Shown piece by piece: positions 51,645-60,232 of a stretch of 64,000 nucleotides of DNA. The number at the start of each line of letters is the position of its first letter. Within the stretch, counting starts at the first letter, position 1. Source of the stretch: an uncultured Lachnospiraceae bacterium (GTDB lineage Bacteria; Bacillota; Clostridia; Lachnospirales; Lachnospiraceae). The DNA is taken from NCBI GenBank assembly GCA_947625465.1, contig CANQOK010000004.1, forward strand, positions 62,001-126,000, read 5' to 3'. The notes under the pieces are model-generated. The model had not been told where the DNA came from. It was given only the letters and a program-made list of their open reading frames with translations, and did not search any database. Made by a program: the position numbers and the translations under genes.

Positions 51645-53660
51645 ATGGAGGCTTTAAAGTATGTGGTACCGGTTATGGGCGTTCTGGCCCTGTTATTTGC
51701 CGGATACCTGTCACTGAAAGTAGGAAAGCAGCAGCCGGGAAATGACCGGATGAAGGAAATCGCGTCCTTTATTCATGAAGGCGCGCAGGCATTTCTGATG
51801 TCGGAATATAAGATCCTGGTTATCTTTGTGGCGGTGCTGTTTATTTTGATCGGAGTCGGCATCGGAAACTGGATGACGGCAGTATGTTTCCTGGCAGGTG
51901 CGCTGAGTTCCACGATCGCCGGATATTTCGGAATGAATACGGCAACTAAGGCGAATGTGAGAACTGCCAATGCGGCAAAAGAAGGCGGTATGAATAAGGC
52001 GTTGTCGATTGCCTTTTCCGGCGGCGCGGTGATGGGAATGTGCGTGGTCGGACTGGGATTGTTCGGCGTCAGCCTGATCTATCTGCTGACAGAAAATGTG
52101 GATATTTTATTTGGATATAGTCTGGGCGCGTCCTCGATCGCGCTGTTTGCCCGTGTGGGCGGCGGTATTTATACCAAGGCAGCCGATGTGGGTGCGGACC
52201 TTGTCGGTAAGGTAGAAGCCGGAATCCCGGAAGATGATCCGAGAAATCCGGCCGTGATCGCGGATAACGTAGGCGATAATGTAGGCGACGTAGCAGGCAT
52301 GGGCGCTGACTTATTTGAGTCCTATGTGGGTTCTATGATTTCGGCGCTGACGCTGGGCGCAATCGCATTCGGCAAAGACGGAGCGATTTTCCCGCTGATC
52401 CTGTCTGCTATGGGAATCCTGGCATCGATCATCGGATGTTTCTTCGTAAGAGGAAAAGAGGGAGCCAATCCCCATAAAGCTTTGAAAGCGGGCAGCTATT
52501 CCGCCAGCGTACTGGTTGTGATCGCTGCGATCGTATTCAGCAAAATGTACTTTGACAGCTTTGGTCCTGCCATTGCGATCATCGTAGGTCTGGCAGTCGG
52601 TCTGATCATCGGTATCGTAACCGAGATCTATACGTCCGGCGATTACCGGTTTGTTAAGAAAATTGCAAAGCAGTCCGAGACCGGCGCAGCTACGACCATT
52701 ATCAGCGGTCTGGCAGTCGGTATGCAGTCCACGGCTGTTCCCATTCTGCTCATCGGCGTGGGCGTAATCGGCGCGTTCTTCGCGGCAGGCGGTTCCGGCA
52801 GCTTTGAAAACGGCGTATACGGAATTGCACTGGCAGCAGTCGGCATGTTATCAACGACTGGTATCACGGTAGCGGTAGATGCTTACGGCCCGATCGCGGA
52901 TAACGCGGGCGGTATCGCGGAGATGTCCGGACTGGAGCCGGAGGTCAGAGAGATCACCGACAAACTGGACGCGGTAGGAAATACGACGGCAGCCATGGGA
53001 AAGGGTTTCGCGATCGGTTCCGCGGCTTTGACAGCGCTGGCGCTGTTTGTAACGTACGCGCAGACGGTAAATGTTCACGGAGAACCGCTGGGAGGAATCA
53101 ATATTCTAAGCGCGAAAGTCGTTGTAGGTATGTTTATCGGCGGTATGCTGGCATTTCTGTTTTCCGCCCTTACCATGGAATCAGTATCCAAGGCTGCTCA
53201 TAAGATGATCGAAGAGGTCAGACGGCAGTTTAAGACCATTCCGGGAATTCTGGAAGGAAAAGCAAAGCCGGATTATAAGTCCTGCGTCGGCATTTCCACG
53301 ACAGCGGCTTTACATGAGATGATCATACCGGGAATCATGGCAGTTGTCTGCCCTGTCCTGGTAGGCGTGATCTTAGGCGCGGAGGCCCTGGGCGGTCTGC
53401 TGGCAGGCGCGCTGGTAACCGGCGTGCTGATGGCGATTTTCATGTCAAACGCAGGCGGCGCATGGGATAACGCCAAGAAATACATTGAAGAAGGCAACCA
53501 CGGCGGAAAGGGAAGTGAAGCGCATAAGGCGGCTGTTGTCGGCGATACCGTCGGCGATCCGTTTAAGGATACTTCCGGTCCGTCCATCAACATCTTAATT
53601 AAGCTGATGACGATCGTGGCAGTTGTATTTGCCCCGTTGTTTAACAGCGGATTATTCTAA
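51645..53660 (+). CDS. hppA: Membrane-bound ion-pumping pyrophosphatase, K+-dependent type
   Basis: A 671-residue integral membrane pyrophosphatase with about 16 helices that uses pyrophosphate hydrolysis to pump H+ or Na+ across the membrane. The substrate motif [11 protein letters not shown] begins at about residue 181, followed by [19 protein letters not shown]; the second acidic cluster DNAGGIAEM and the third [14 protein letters not shown] are intact. The segment [16 protein letters not shown] (about 445-460) has Ala where K+-independent enzymes have Lys, so this is the K+-requiring class. Ion choice cannot be fixed by eye. ATG 51645 follows AGGAGGA. A phosphoesterase gene starts 5 bases after it. 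Confidence 0.96.
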   Translation: MEALKYVVPVMGVLALLFAGYLSLKVGKQQPGNDRMKEIASFIHEGAQAFLMSEYKILVIFVAVLFILIGVGIGNWMTAVCFLAGALSSTIAGYFGMNTATKANVRTANAAKEGGMNKALSIAFSGGAVMGMCVVGLGLFGVSLIYLLTENVDILFGYSLGASSIALFARVGGGIYTKAADVGADLVGKVEAGIPEDDPRNPAVIADNVGDNVGDVAGMGADLFESYVGSMISALTLGAIAFGKDGAIFPLILSAMGILASIIGCFFVRGKEGANPHKALKAGSYSASVLVVIAAIVFSKMYFDSFGPAIAIIVGLAVGLIIGIVTEIYTSGDYRFVKKIAKQSETGAATTIISGLAVGMQSTAVPILLIGVGVIGAFFAAGGSGSFENGVYGIALAAVGMLSTTGITVAVDAYGPIADNAGGIAEMSGLEPEVREITDKLDAVGNTTAAMGKGFAIGSAALTALALFVTYAQTVNVHGEPLGGINILSAKVVVGMFIGGMLAFLFSALTMESVSKAAHKMIEEVRRQFKTIPGILEGKAKPDYKSCVGISTTAALHEMIIPGIMAVVCPVLVGVILGAEALGGLLAGALVTGVLMAIFMSNAGGAWDNAKKYIEEGNHGGKGSEAHKAAVVGDTVGDPFKDTSGPSINILIKLMTIVAVVFAPLFNSGLF

Positions 53661-53664
53661 GACG

Positions 53665-54180
53665 ATGAAAATAATGATCGCATCCGATCTTCACGGCAGC
53701 GCCTATTACTGCAGAGAACTGCTCGCTGCCCGGGAACGGGAAAAACCGGATAAATTATTGCTGCTTGGGGACATCCTCTATCACGGACCGAGAAATGATC
53801 TGCCGAAAGAGTATGACCCCAAGGCGGTCATTACCATGCTGAACGGGATAAAAGAAGAGATTCTTTGCGTGCGCGGAAACTGCGATACGGAAGTGGATCA
53901 GATGGTGCTGGAATTTCCCATTTTGTCGGATTCTTGTATTTTGTACTGGCAGGGGCATATGATCTTTGCTACGCACGGGCATATTTATAATCGCTCTAAT
54001 CTGCCGATGCTAAAGCCGGGCGATATTCTGCTGCACGGGCATACGCATGTGCCGGCAGATGAACGGATCGGGGATTACCGGTATGTGAATCCCGGCTCCG
54101 CTGCCATTCCGAAAGCGGGAAGTGTGCACAGCTATCTGATGTTGGAGGAAGATTTTTTGTTCCGGACATTGCCAGAGTGA
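53665..54180 (+). CDS. yfcE: YfcE-family metallophosphoesterase
   Basis: A 171-residue calcineurin-like phosphodiesterase of the YfcE/MJ0936 type. Metal ligands are in SDLHGS, LLGDILYHGPRND, VRGNCDTEVD, ATHGH and HGHTHVP, in the expected order. The natural substrate is unknown; YfcE from E. coli hydrolyses artificial diesters. ATG 53665 starts 4 bases after the hppA stop, implying translational coupling, with no strong ribosome binding site of its own. The ATG nine bases later would also keep all motifs. Confidence 0.9.
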   Translation: MKIMIASDLHGSAYYCRELLAAREREKPDKLLLLGDILYHGPRNDLPKEYDPKAVITMLNGIKEEILCVRGNCDTEVDQMVLEFPILSDSCILYWQGHMIFATHGHIYNRSNLPMLKPGDILLHGHTHVPADERIGDYRYVNPGSAAIPKAGSVHSYLMLEEDFLFRTLPE

Positions 54181-54198
54181 AAAAAGTGAAAAATACAA

Positions 54199-54227
54199 TT
54201 GACAAATAAAAAAAGCTCTGTTATAAT
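54199..54227 (+). promoter_or_regulatory. Consensus sigma-A promoter of tRNA-Gln
   Basis: TTGACA (54199-54204), 17 bp, TATAAT (54222-54227): both boxes are perfect. The tRNA starts 20 bases after the -10. Confidence 0.93.
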
Positions 54228-54246
54228 CTGTCTTGTTGCATAGCAA

Positions 54247-54319
54247 TGGCCCTTCGCCAAATGGTAAGGCAACGGACTCTGACTCCGTCATTGTAAAGGT
54301 TCGAATCCTTTAGGGCCAG
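54247..54319 (+). tRNA. trnQ: tRNA-Gln (anticodon CTG)
   Basis: A 73-base cloverleaf: acceptor TGGCCCT with AGGGCCA, D-stem GCC with GGC, anticodon stem ACGGA with TCCGT around CTCTGAC (anticodon CTG), T-arm AAAGG-TTCGAAT-CCTTT, discriminator G. It reads CAG codons. CCA is not encoded. It is a single-gene transcript between its own promoter and terminator. Confidence 0.95.
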
Positions 54320-54322
54320 TAA

Positions 54323-54356
54323 AAAAAGACCTGTAAGTTCGCTTACAGGTCTTTTT
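54323..54356. terminator. Bidirectional terminator between tRNA-Gln and the glucokinase gene
   Basis: AAAAAGACCTGTAAG (54323-54337) and its exact complement (54342-54356) enclose a TTCG tetraloop. Both strands show T-tracts, so it can end the plus-strand tRNA and the minus-strand glucokinase transcript. Confidence 0.92.
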
Positions 54357-54368
54357 GATTCATTTCTT

Positions 54369-55313
54369 TTATAAGATCAGTTTAGCGGCGCCGTAGATAC
54401 CGGCGTCGTTTTTTAATGCGGCCAGCCGAAATTTAGCATTGCGGCAGGCGTGGAACACATATTTTTGGTATGCGGCTTCCGTTCCTTCTAACAAGATGCT
54501 TCCGGCGTGGGAAACGCCGCCTCCGATGACGAATACTTCGGGATTGACAATGTCGCCGATATAAGAGCAGGCCAGTCCCAGATAATGGGTATAGCGGGCC
54601 ACCAGAGAGCGCGCGAATCCATCATTGGCCTTGGCAGCGTCGAATATATCTTTAGCGGTAATGGGGCGGGAATACAGGGATTCGTCGGAGAGGACAGTCT
54701 GTCCCGGATAGGAGGACAGAGCTTTTTCATACATGTGTACGATCCCGGTAGCGGAAGCGTATTGTTCCAGACAGCCTGCGTTGCCGCAGTTGCAGCATTC
54801 CGTCTCCTCCGGATTCACACAGAGATGGCCGACTTCTCCGGCGGCGCCGGTCGTGCCGTATACGATATCGCCGTCAATGACAACGCCGCCGCCTACGCCG
54901 GTTCCAAGTGTCAGAAGGACTACGTTTCGGAATCCTCTGCCGCCGCCCTGCCACATTTCGCCCAGCGTCGCGACGGTAGCGTCATTACCGGCGCGGACAG
55001 GCATATTTAACAGGCCGGACAGCGTTTCGGCAGCATTGAATACGCCCCAGCCGAGATTGATGCAGCGGTTCACGGTTCCGTCCTGTTCTACGGGGCCCGG
55101 CACTCCCATGCCGGCACCCAAAATATGGGAATCCGATAAGGCATGGCTGCGGATATAAGCGCGGATGCTTTCCGCCACATCCGGCAGGATCGAGACACCT
55201 CCGTTGTCTCGATTCGTGGGAATTTCCCATTTATCCATTAGCTGTCCGTCCCTTTGGAAACAGCCCAGCTTTACGGTTGTTCCGCCGATATCAATTCCAA
55301 ATCCATATTCCAT
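54369..55313 (-). CDS. glcK: ROK-family glucokinase
   Basis: A 314-residue sugar kinase that probably phosphorylates glucose to glucose 6-phosphate. The ATP-binding loop GIDIGGTTVKLG is at 5-16. The catalytic region includes AGNDATVATLGE, and the ROK zinc motif GHLCVNPEETECCNCGNAGCLE has the His and three Cys ligands (motif at about 176-197). It has no N-terminal helix-turn-helix, so it is a kinase, not a NagC/XylR regulator. The ATG at 55313 (minus) follows GGAGG. It is monocistronic, convergent with tRNA-Gln and divergent from folC. Another hexose as substrate is possible. Confidence 0.93.
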   Translation of the reverse strand: MEYGFGIDIGGTTVKLGCFQRDGQLMDKWEIPTNRDNGGVSILPDVAESIRAYIRSHALSDSHILGAGMGVPGPVEQDGTVNRCINLGWGVFNAAETLSGLLNMPVRAGNDATVATLGEMWQGGGRGFRNVVLLTLGTGVGGGVVIDGDIVYGTTGAAGEVGHLCVNPEETECCNCGNAGCLEQYASATGIVHMYEKALSSYPGQTVLSDESLYSRPITAKDIFDAAKANDGFARSLVARYTHYLGLACSYIGDIVNPEVFVIGGGVSHAGSILLEGTEAAYQKYVFHACRNAKFRLAALKNDAGIYGAAKLIL

Positions 55314-55373
55314 AGTGTCCTCCGTTCCGGAGCGAATTTCAATATCGTCTCCGTTTTCCTGTGATCTGTCTGT

Positions 55374-55402
55374 ATTTTAACATTGAACCGGCCAGATTGC
55401 AA
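55374..55402 (-). promoter_or_regulatory. Sigma-A promoter of the glucokinase gene
   Basis: On the minus strand, TTGCAA (55397-55402) and an extended -10 (TGT then TAAAAT, 55374-55379) are 17 bp apart. Confidence 0.72.
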
Positions 55403-55428
55403 CAATTGCCGATCCCAGGATTTTTACC

Positions 55429-55457
55429 TTGTCAAGGGAATGGCTTTGTAGTAAAAT
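55429..55457 (+). promoter_or_regulatory. Sigma-A promoter of the folC operon
   Basis: TTGTCA (55429-55434) and TAAAAT (55452-55457) are 17 bp apart, just before the AGGAGGAAC ribosome binding site. Confidence 0.75.
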
Positions 55458-55483
55458 GAACATGGAATGAAGGAGGAACGGCC

Positions 55484-56785
55484 GTGTACAGCTATGAAGA
55501 AGCCACGGAATATTTACTGGCGATTCCCAGATTTTCCAAAAAAACAACACCCGAGAATCTAAAAGAACTGTTGGAACGGCTGGGCAGCCCCCAGCGCGGG
55601 ATGAAAGTGATCCATGTGGCGGGAACGAACGGAAAAGGCTCTGTCTGCGCGTTTATCCACAGCATTTTAAGACAGATGGGATATTGTGCCGGCCTGTTTA
55701 CCTCGCCTCACCTGATCCGCGTCAATGAACGGATCCGGGTAGATGAAACGGAGATCCCGGATGAAGCGTTTCTGGATTGTTTTCTGGTAATGAAGGCGGA
55801 GATTGACCGCATGACGGAGGAAGGTAAAGCGCATCCATCTTTTTTCGAATGTCTGTTTGTGCTGGCGATGCTTTATTTTAAAAAGTGCCGGGTGGATTAT
55901 GCGGTTCTGGAAACCGGGCTGGGCGGCAGGCTGGACGCGACCAATGTGATTGAACAGCCGGAGGTCTGTGTGATCACAAAGATCGCTTATGACCATACCG
56001 AGATTCTGGGAGATACGCTGGAGCAGATCGCGGCTGAAAAGGGCGGCATTATAAAATCCGGCGTTCCGCTTGTCTATGAAGCCGGAAATGAGACGGTTTC
56101 AGCGGTATTTCGGCGGATTGCGGACCGACTGGGAAATCCGGAAGAACGGCTGATCCCGGTTACAGATAACGATTGGAAAATTCTGAAAAAATCGGATAAA
56201 GATATTGATTTTTGCTGTTGTAATGGGTATTATGATAAGAGTATTTTTAAAGTTCCGTTTCCGGCGGCATATCAGTGTATGAATGCCCGGATTGCGATTG
56301 CGGCAGCAGAACAACTGTCGCCGCGTCCGTCGGTGAAACAGGTATCTGACGGAATAGCGGCCACTGGCTGGGCCGGCAGAATGGAACAGGCATCGGAAGG
56401 CGTATATCTGGACGGCGGCCATAACCTGGACGGTGTGACGGCATTGATGGATACAGTTTCCGGGCTGCCGGGAGAGAAGTATCTGTTGTTTTCGGCTGTG
56501 CAGGACAAAGATTATCCGGAGATGATCCGGGAATTGTGCCGGAGGGTGCAGTGGAAGGGGATTATCCTGACGGAGATCTCAAACGGCAGAAGAACCGATC
56601 CGGAAGCGCTGAAGCAGTGTTTTCAGAAGTATACATCGGCCCCTGTCTTCGTGGAGCCGGACTGCAAACAGGCATATTTGCTGGGATTACATAAGAAGCA
56701 GGAGAACGAAATGCTGCTGTGTACCGGTTCCCTGTATCTGATCGGAGCCCTGGAAGCGGTAATACAGGAGTTAAAGGGAGAGTAG
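55484..56785 (+). CDS. folC: Folylpolyglutamate synthase / dihydrofolate synthase
   Basis: A 433-residue Mur-ligase-type enzyme that adds glutamate to folates, and possibly to dihydropteroate. The ATP loop is HVAGTNGKGSVCAFI (about 44-58). Other family segments are GLFTSPHLIRVNERI, FFECLFVLAMLYF, ETGLGGRLDATNVI and the C-terminal LDGGHNLDGVTALM. The start is GTG 55484 behind AGGAGGA. It heads a short run with a 46-codon gene and a zinc-ribbon/TPR protein gene, each only a few bases apart, so all three are probably co-transcribed. Identification is firm. Confidence 0.96.
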   Translation: MYSYEEATEYLLAIPRFSKKTTPENLKELLERLGSPQRGMKVIHVAGTNGKGSVCAFIHSILRQMGYCAGLFTSPHLIRVNERIRVDETEIPDEAFLDCFLVMKAEIDRMTEEGKAHPSFFECLFVLAMLYFKKCRVDYAVLETGLGGRLDATNVIEQPEVCVITKIAYDHTEILGDTLEQIAAEKGGIIKSGVPLVYEAGNETVSAVFRRIADRLGNPEERLIPVTDNDWKILKKSDKDIDFCCCNGYYDKSIFKVPFPAAYQCMNARIAIAAAEQLSPRPSVKQVSDGIAATGWAGRMEQASEGVYLDGGHNLDGVTALMDTVSGLPGEKYLLFSAVQDKDYPEMIRELCRRVQWKGIILTEISNGRRTDPEALKQCFQKYTSAPVFVEPDCKQAYLLGLHKKQENEMLLCTGSLYLIGALEAVIQELKGE

Positions 56786-56790
56786 GTACC

Positions 56791-56931
56791 ATGATCAATT
56801 TTGATGAAGAAATCAAAAAATTTCATCCAAGTCTGGAGATCGACGATACGGAGGACGCGATCTATAACAGCTCCGTAACGGATATGACGGACATTATGCT
56901 GGAATTGATGGAAGAAATGAAGGAAAACTAA
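56791..56931 (+). CDS. 46-residue acidic protein of unknown function
   Basis: A small gene with its own ribosome binding site (AAAGGGAGAG) and ATG at 56791, lying 5 bases after folC and 3 bases before the next gene. The product is strongly acidic (starts MINFDEEIKKFHPSLEIDD, ends LELMEEMKEN), with a predicted C-terminal amphipathic helix. The tight spacing on both sides argues for a real gene. No function is recognised; a small partner for the zinc-ribbon/TPR protein is a guess. Confidence 0.7.
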   Translation: MINFDEEIKKFHPSLEIDDTEDAIYNSSVTDMTDIMLELMEEMKEN

Positions 56932-56934
56932 AGT

Positions 56935-58347
56935 ATGAAATGTTTTAATTGCGGGAGTACGTTATCCGGCAGTGATTTCTGCAGTAACTGCGGCGTGCGG
57001 GTGACGGTATATAAGAAGATAATCAGAATGTCAAACACATTCTATAACATGGGGTTGATGAAGGCGCAGAACCGGGATCTGTCCGGCGCTGCCGAGAGTC
57101 TGGAGCGGAGCCTCCGGCTGAATAAGCGGAATACGAAGGCAAGGAACCTGCTGGGCCTGGTGTACTATGAGATGGGCGAAACGGTGCAGGCCTTATCGGA
57201 GTGGGTCATCAGCCAGAATTATGATTCGACGAATAATCTTGCCAACAGCTATATCAAATTGATACAGAGCAACGGCAACCGGCTGGAAGAGATGAAGCGC
57301 AACATCAAGAATTTTAATACAGCGCTGAAGATGGCAAAACGGGGCGCCGATGATGTCGCCATTATCCAGCTGAAGAAAGTGATCAGCCAGAATCCGCGGA
57401 TGGTGAAGGGACGCCAGCTGCTGGCTCTGCTGCTGATGAAAACAGGAGAATATGAGCGGGCCAGGAGAGAATTGCGGAAAGCGCTGTCGGTAGACCGCTG
57501 CAATACGTTAAGCCTTCGCTATATGAAAGAAGTGGAAGCGCTGCTGCAGCGGGAGAAGAAGAATCCGGAGAAAAAGCAGAAGGATCCGATCGAGGAACGG
57601 CAGGCTTTAAGCGGTGACGCGGTGATCGTACCGCCGCATGCGTATCGGGAGCCGACAAACGGCGCGGTTACCATTTTAAACATGGTGATCGGGCTTTTGC
57701 TGGGAGCGCTTGCCATGTATTTTCTGGTGACGCCGGTTCGGGTGCAGAATGAAGTGGATAAAAACAACGATTTAGTGCGTACCTATAACCAGCGGATCGC
57801 CATTAAGAATTCGAGTATTTCGGAATTGGAACGGCAGGTCGCGTCGCTGACGGAAGAGAAGGAAAAGCTGCAGAAGCAGGCGGATCAGAATACTTCTCAG
57901 GGGAAAAATACAGTCAGTAATTATGAGAATCTGATCACGGCATTGTCTGCGTATGCGGATCAGAAGTATGATAACGCTGCCGACGCGCTGGGCCAGATCA
58001 GTGAAGATGTCGCAATGGATTCCCAGGTGTTTGATACGGTTTACAAGAACCTGAAGGCTTCCCTGAAAGATACGATGGCGAAGAATTATTTTGAAACCGG
58101 TGAAAAGGCGTATGACGCGGGAAAATATGAAGATGCGATCGCCGCGTATAAGCGCTGTCTGGAGACAGACGCGAATTATGCCGACGCCATGTATAAGATG
58201 GGATGTGCTTATTACGCGAGCGGCAGCAGAGATGAATCGACAGAGATCTTTAAGCAGGTAGTCGATACGTTCCCCGGAACCCAGGCCGCATCGGAAGCGC
58301 AGCAGTTTGTGCCGGATTACAAGGGCGGAAGCCAGAATGAGGAGTAA
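56935..58347 (+). CDS. Zinc-ribbon and TPR membrane protein
   Basis: A 470-residue protein of unknown function. It opens with a zinc ribbon (CFNCG at 3-7 and CSNCG at 16-20). TPR-type helices follow: about 30-120 (NMGLMKAQNRDLSGAAESLE) and 130-190 (KMAKRGADDVAIIQLKKV). After a charged linker there is one membrane helix at about 249-268, then a coiled coil (about 285-325, SISELERQVASLTEEKEKLQ) and C-terminal TPRs (about 385-460, YFETGEKAYDAGKYEDAIAA). The zinc ribbon side is probably in the cytosol and the coiled coil/TPR side outside. It may organise an envelope complex; this is inference. A terminator follows. Confidence 0.82.
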   Translation: MKCFNCGSTLSGSDFCSNCGVRVTVYKKIIRMSNTFYNMGLMKAQNRDLSGAAESLERSLRLNKRNTKARNLLGLVYYEMGETVQALSEWVISQNYDSTNNLANSYIKLIQSNGNRLEEMKRNIKNFNTALKMAKRGADDVAIIQLKKVISQNPRMVKGRQLLALLLMKTGEYERARRELRKALSVDRCNTLSLRYMKEVEALLQREKKNPEKKQKDPIEERQALSGDAVIVPPHAYREPTNGAVTILNMVIGLLLGALAMYFLVTPVRVQNEVDKNNDLVRTYNQRIAIKNSSISELERQVASLTEEKEKLQKQADQNTSQGKNTVSNYENLITALSAYADQKYDNAADALGQISEDVAMDSQVFDTVYKNLKASLKDTMAKNYFETGEKAYDAGKYEDAIAAYKRCLETDANYADAMYKMGCAYYASGSRDESTEIFKQVVDTFPGTQAASEAQQFVPDYKGGSQNEE

Positions 58348-58400
58348 CGGGCCGGAGAAAAACGGCAGCCGATAAAACAGAATCAGAAAAGTACGAAAGA

Positions 58401-58440
58401 AGAGATGATAGACGAAGCGAGTCTGTCATCTCTTTTTCTC
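58401..58440 (+). terminator. Terminator before the spoIIA operon
   Basis: AGAGATGA (58401-58408) pairs with TCATCTCT, and AGAC (58410-58413) with GTCT further in, around a loop GAAGCGA. TTTTTCTC follows. Confidence 0.85.
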
Positions 58441-58480
58441 TATAGAAAACTTTGTTCATAGGAAAGGAGGCCATACGAAC

Positions 58481-58840
58481 ATGAGAACAGAATGGCAGGA
58501 GACAAAAAAGTCAGATATTGCATATCGGGTAGAGCGAAATACCCTGGTCATTACGCTGGGGAGCGAACTGGATCATCACAGTGCAGAGCATATTAAAAAT
58601 CAGTCAGAGTATTATCTGTATAAACATCAGATCCGGCACATCGTGTTTGACTTTGCGAAAACCAATTTTATGGACAGTTCCGGGATCGGCGTTATTATGG
58701 GACGTTATAAAACGGTTCGGGGACTGGGCGGCACGATTGCCGTTGCCAATGTCAGCGAACAGCTGGAACGGATCTTTGTCATATCCGGCTTACATAAACT
58801 GGTGGATCGGTATCAGACGGTACGGGATGCAATTCAATAG
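58481..58840 (+). CDS. spoIIAA: Anti-sigma-F factor antagonist SpoIIAA
   Basis: A 119-residue STAS protein. In the forespore it binds the anti-sigma factor SpoIIAB and frees sigma-F. The key motif FMDSSGIGVIMGRYK has the phosphorylated serine, expected at Ser 67 by position. ATG 58481 lies about 15 bases after AAAGGAGG. It is the first gene of the classical spoIIAA-spoIIAB-sigF unit. No clear sigma-H promoter was found upstream, only the terminator of the preceding gene. Confidence 0.95.
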   Translation: MRTEWQETKKSDIAYRVERNTLVITLGSELDHHSAEHIKNQSEYYLYKHQIRHIVFDFAKTNFMDSSGIGVIMGRYKTVRGLGGTIAVANVSEQLERIFVISGLHKLVDRYQTVRDAIQ

Positions 58841-58859
58841 AAAGAAAGGGAGGAAAATC

Positions 58860-59321
58860 ATGTTTCAAAATAAGATGGAAGTGAGCTTTGAGAGTATCTC
58901 TGAAAATGAGTCATTTGCCAGAGTCGCAGTCGCCGCGTTTATCACCCGGTTGGATCCTACGCTGGAGGAGATCTCCGACATTAAAACAGCAGTTTCCGAA
59001 GCGGTAACAAACGCGATCATTCACGGATACGAAGGAAAAAGGGACAATCAGGTCATTCTGCGCTGCGAAATCCGTGACCGGGAGATCAAGGTTGTAGTAT
59101 CCGACACCGGCGTGGGAATTCCTGATATTGAAAAGGCAAAGGAGCCGCTGTTTACGACAAAGCCGGAAATGGAGCGTTCGGGGATGGGATTTGTATTTAT
59201 GGAAGCCTTTATGGACCGTTTGGAAGTGGAGTCCAGCGTAGGAAAAGGCACTACGGTTACCATGTATAAGCGAATTGAGATTCCAATGAGAATGGAGGAA
59301 TCGTGTGAAAAATCACACTGA
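58860..59321 (+). CDS. spoIIAB: Anti-sigma-F factor SpoIIAB
   Basis: A 153-residue GHKL-fold serine kinase that holds sigma-F inactive and phosphorylates SpoIIAA. The ATP site is visible: EAVTNAIIHGYEG (N-box), SDTGVGIPD (G1) and GMGFVFMEAF (G2). ATG 58860 follows GGGAGGA. The last eight or so residues (EESCEKSH) are encoded by the start of a palindromic insert that lies between this gene and sigF, so the natural C-terminus may have been altered. Confidence 0.95.
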   Translation: MFQNKMEVSFESISENESFARVAVAAFITRLDPTLEEISDIKTAVSEAVTNAIIHGYEGKRDNQVILRCEIRDREIKVVVSDTGVGIPDIEKAKEPLFTTKPEMERSGMGFVFMEAFMDRLEVESSVGKGTTVTMYKRIEIPMRMEESCEKSH

Positions 59322-59441
59322 TGTGTTGATTTTTCACACGGCTATTTGTGCCGGAGCGTCCCAAATAGCCATGATGGCAGATGAGAAATCGCCTTCGCGA
59401 ATTTCTCATCGCCCGGTCGCGTAAACGCTCCGGAATGGAGG
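59290..59441. repeat. Palindromic insert between spoIIAB and sigF, flanked by a 9-bp direct repeat
   Basis: GAATGGAGG occurs at 59290-59298 and again at 59433-59441. Between them lie three palindromes: GTGTGAAAAATCA with its complement (59303-59339), GGCTATTTG with CAAATAGCC (59340-59370), and GATGAGAAAT with ATTTCTCATC (59380-59410). CCGGAGCGT (59351-59359), in the loop of the second, is complementary to ACGCTCCGG (59425-59433), giving a possible long-range pairing. The layout looks like a small non-coding mobile element with a target duplication that includes the sigF ribosome binding site. No transposase is encoded. Confidence 0.65.
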
Positions 59442-59446
59442 TTAAT

Positions 59447-60169
59447 ATGAAAACCCTTGCGCTGATCGAATTGGCACACCAAGGGGATAAAGAAGCAAGA
59501 GATACGATTGTAAAAGAGAATCTGGGGCTTGTCTGGAGCATGGTCCGGCGGTTTTCCAATCGGGGGCAGGATCTGGAGGATCTGTTTCAGATCGGCTGCA
59601 TCGGTCTGCTTAAGGCAATTGATAAATTCGACCTGAGCATGGACGTGCGATTTTCCACTTACGCCGTTCCGATGATCATCGGAGAGATCAAACGGTACTT
59701 AAGGGATAATACTATGATCCGGGTGAGCCGTTCTTTAAAAGAACTCGCCATAAAAAGCAAAAATATGAAAGAGAGCCTGAATCTTTCCCTGGGCAGAGAA
59801 CCTACCTTGGAAGAACTGGCAGGGGCGCTGGAAGTACCGGGGGAGGAACTGATGATGGCACTGGAAGCTACCGCGGAAGTGGAATCACTGTATAAAACCA
59901 TTTATCAGGGAGACGGGAACGCGATCCTGCTGATGGACAAGCTGGAGGATAATGTCAGCAAAAGTGAAGAGCTGCTGGACCGGGTTGTCCTGCAGGAAGC
60001 ATTGGAAGCGCTGGATGAAAAAGATAAAACCATTATCCGCCTGCGGTATTTTATGGATAAAACACAATCGGAAATCGCAAAAGAGCTGGGCGTATCTCAA
60101 GTACAGGTTTCCAGACTGGAGAAGCGGATCTTAAATCAAATGCGAAAAAAAATGAATCCGGAGCAGTGA
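59447..60169 (+). CDS. sigF: RNA polymerase sporulation sigma factor sigma-F
   Basis: A 240-residue sigma-70-family factor that directs the first forespore gene set. Region 2 is seen at about 20-85 (DLEDLFQIGCIGLLKAIDKFD and RFSTYAVPMIIGEIKRYLRD), region 3 in the middle, and region 4 helix-turn-helix at about 195-235 (TQSEIAKELGVSQVQVSRLEKR). The start ATG 59447 is five bases after GGAGG; an upstream in-frame ATG at 59381 lies in the palindromic insert. The gap to spoIIAB, 125 bases, is far longer than normal because of that insert. Confidence 0.95.
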   Translation: MKTLALIELAHQGDKEARDTIVKENLGLVWSMVRRFSNRGQDLEDLFQIGCIGLLKAIDKFDLSMDVRFSTYAVPMIIGEIKRYLRDNTMIRVSRSLKELAIKSKNMKESLNLSLGREPTLEELAGALEVPGEELMMALEATAEVESLYKTIYQGDGNAILLMDKLEDNVSKSEELLDRVVLQEALEALDEKDKTIIRLRYFMDKTQSEIAKELGVSQVQVSRLEKRILNQMRKKMNPEQ

Positions 60170-60196
60170 ATAAATCCGACAAAAAGAACCATACTA
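60168..60196 (+). promoter_or_regulatory. Sigma-G/sigma-F type promoter of the spoVA operon
   Basis: GAATA (60168-60172), 17 bp, CATACTA (60190-60196) fits the Bacillus sigma-G consensus (GHATR and CATWHTA) at every position. It overlaps the sigF stop codon and lies 37 bases before spoVAA. The spoVA operon is a known sigma-G target, so forespore-specific expression is expected. Confidence 0.78.
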
Positions 60197-60232
60197 AATC
60201 TCACATGAAGAGCTTAGATTTGGGAGGCAGCT

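Noticed and set aside
58348-58480. Sigma-H promoter for spoIIAA
   Set aside because: A weak GAAT-type -10 near 58380 has no -35 at acceptable spacing, so I did not list a promoter.
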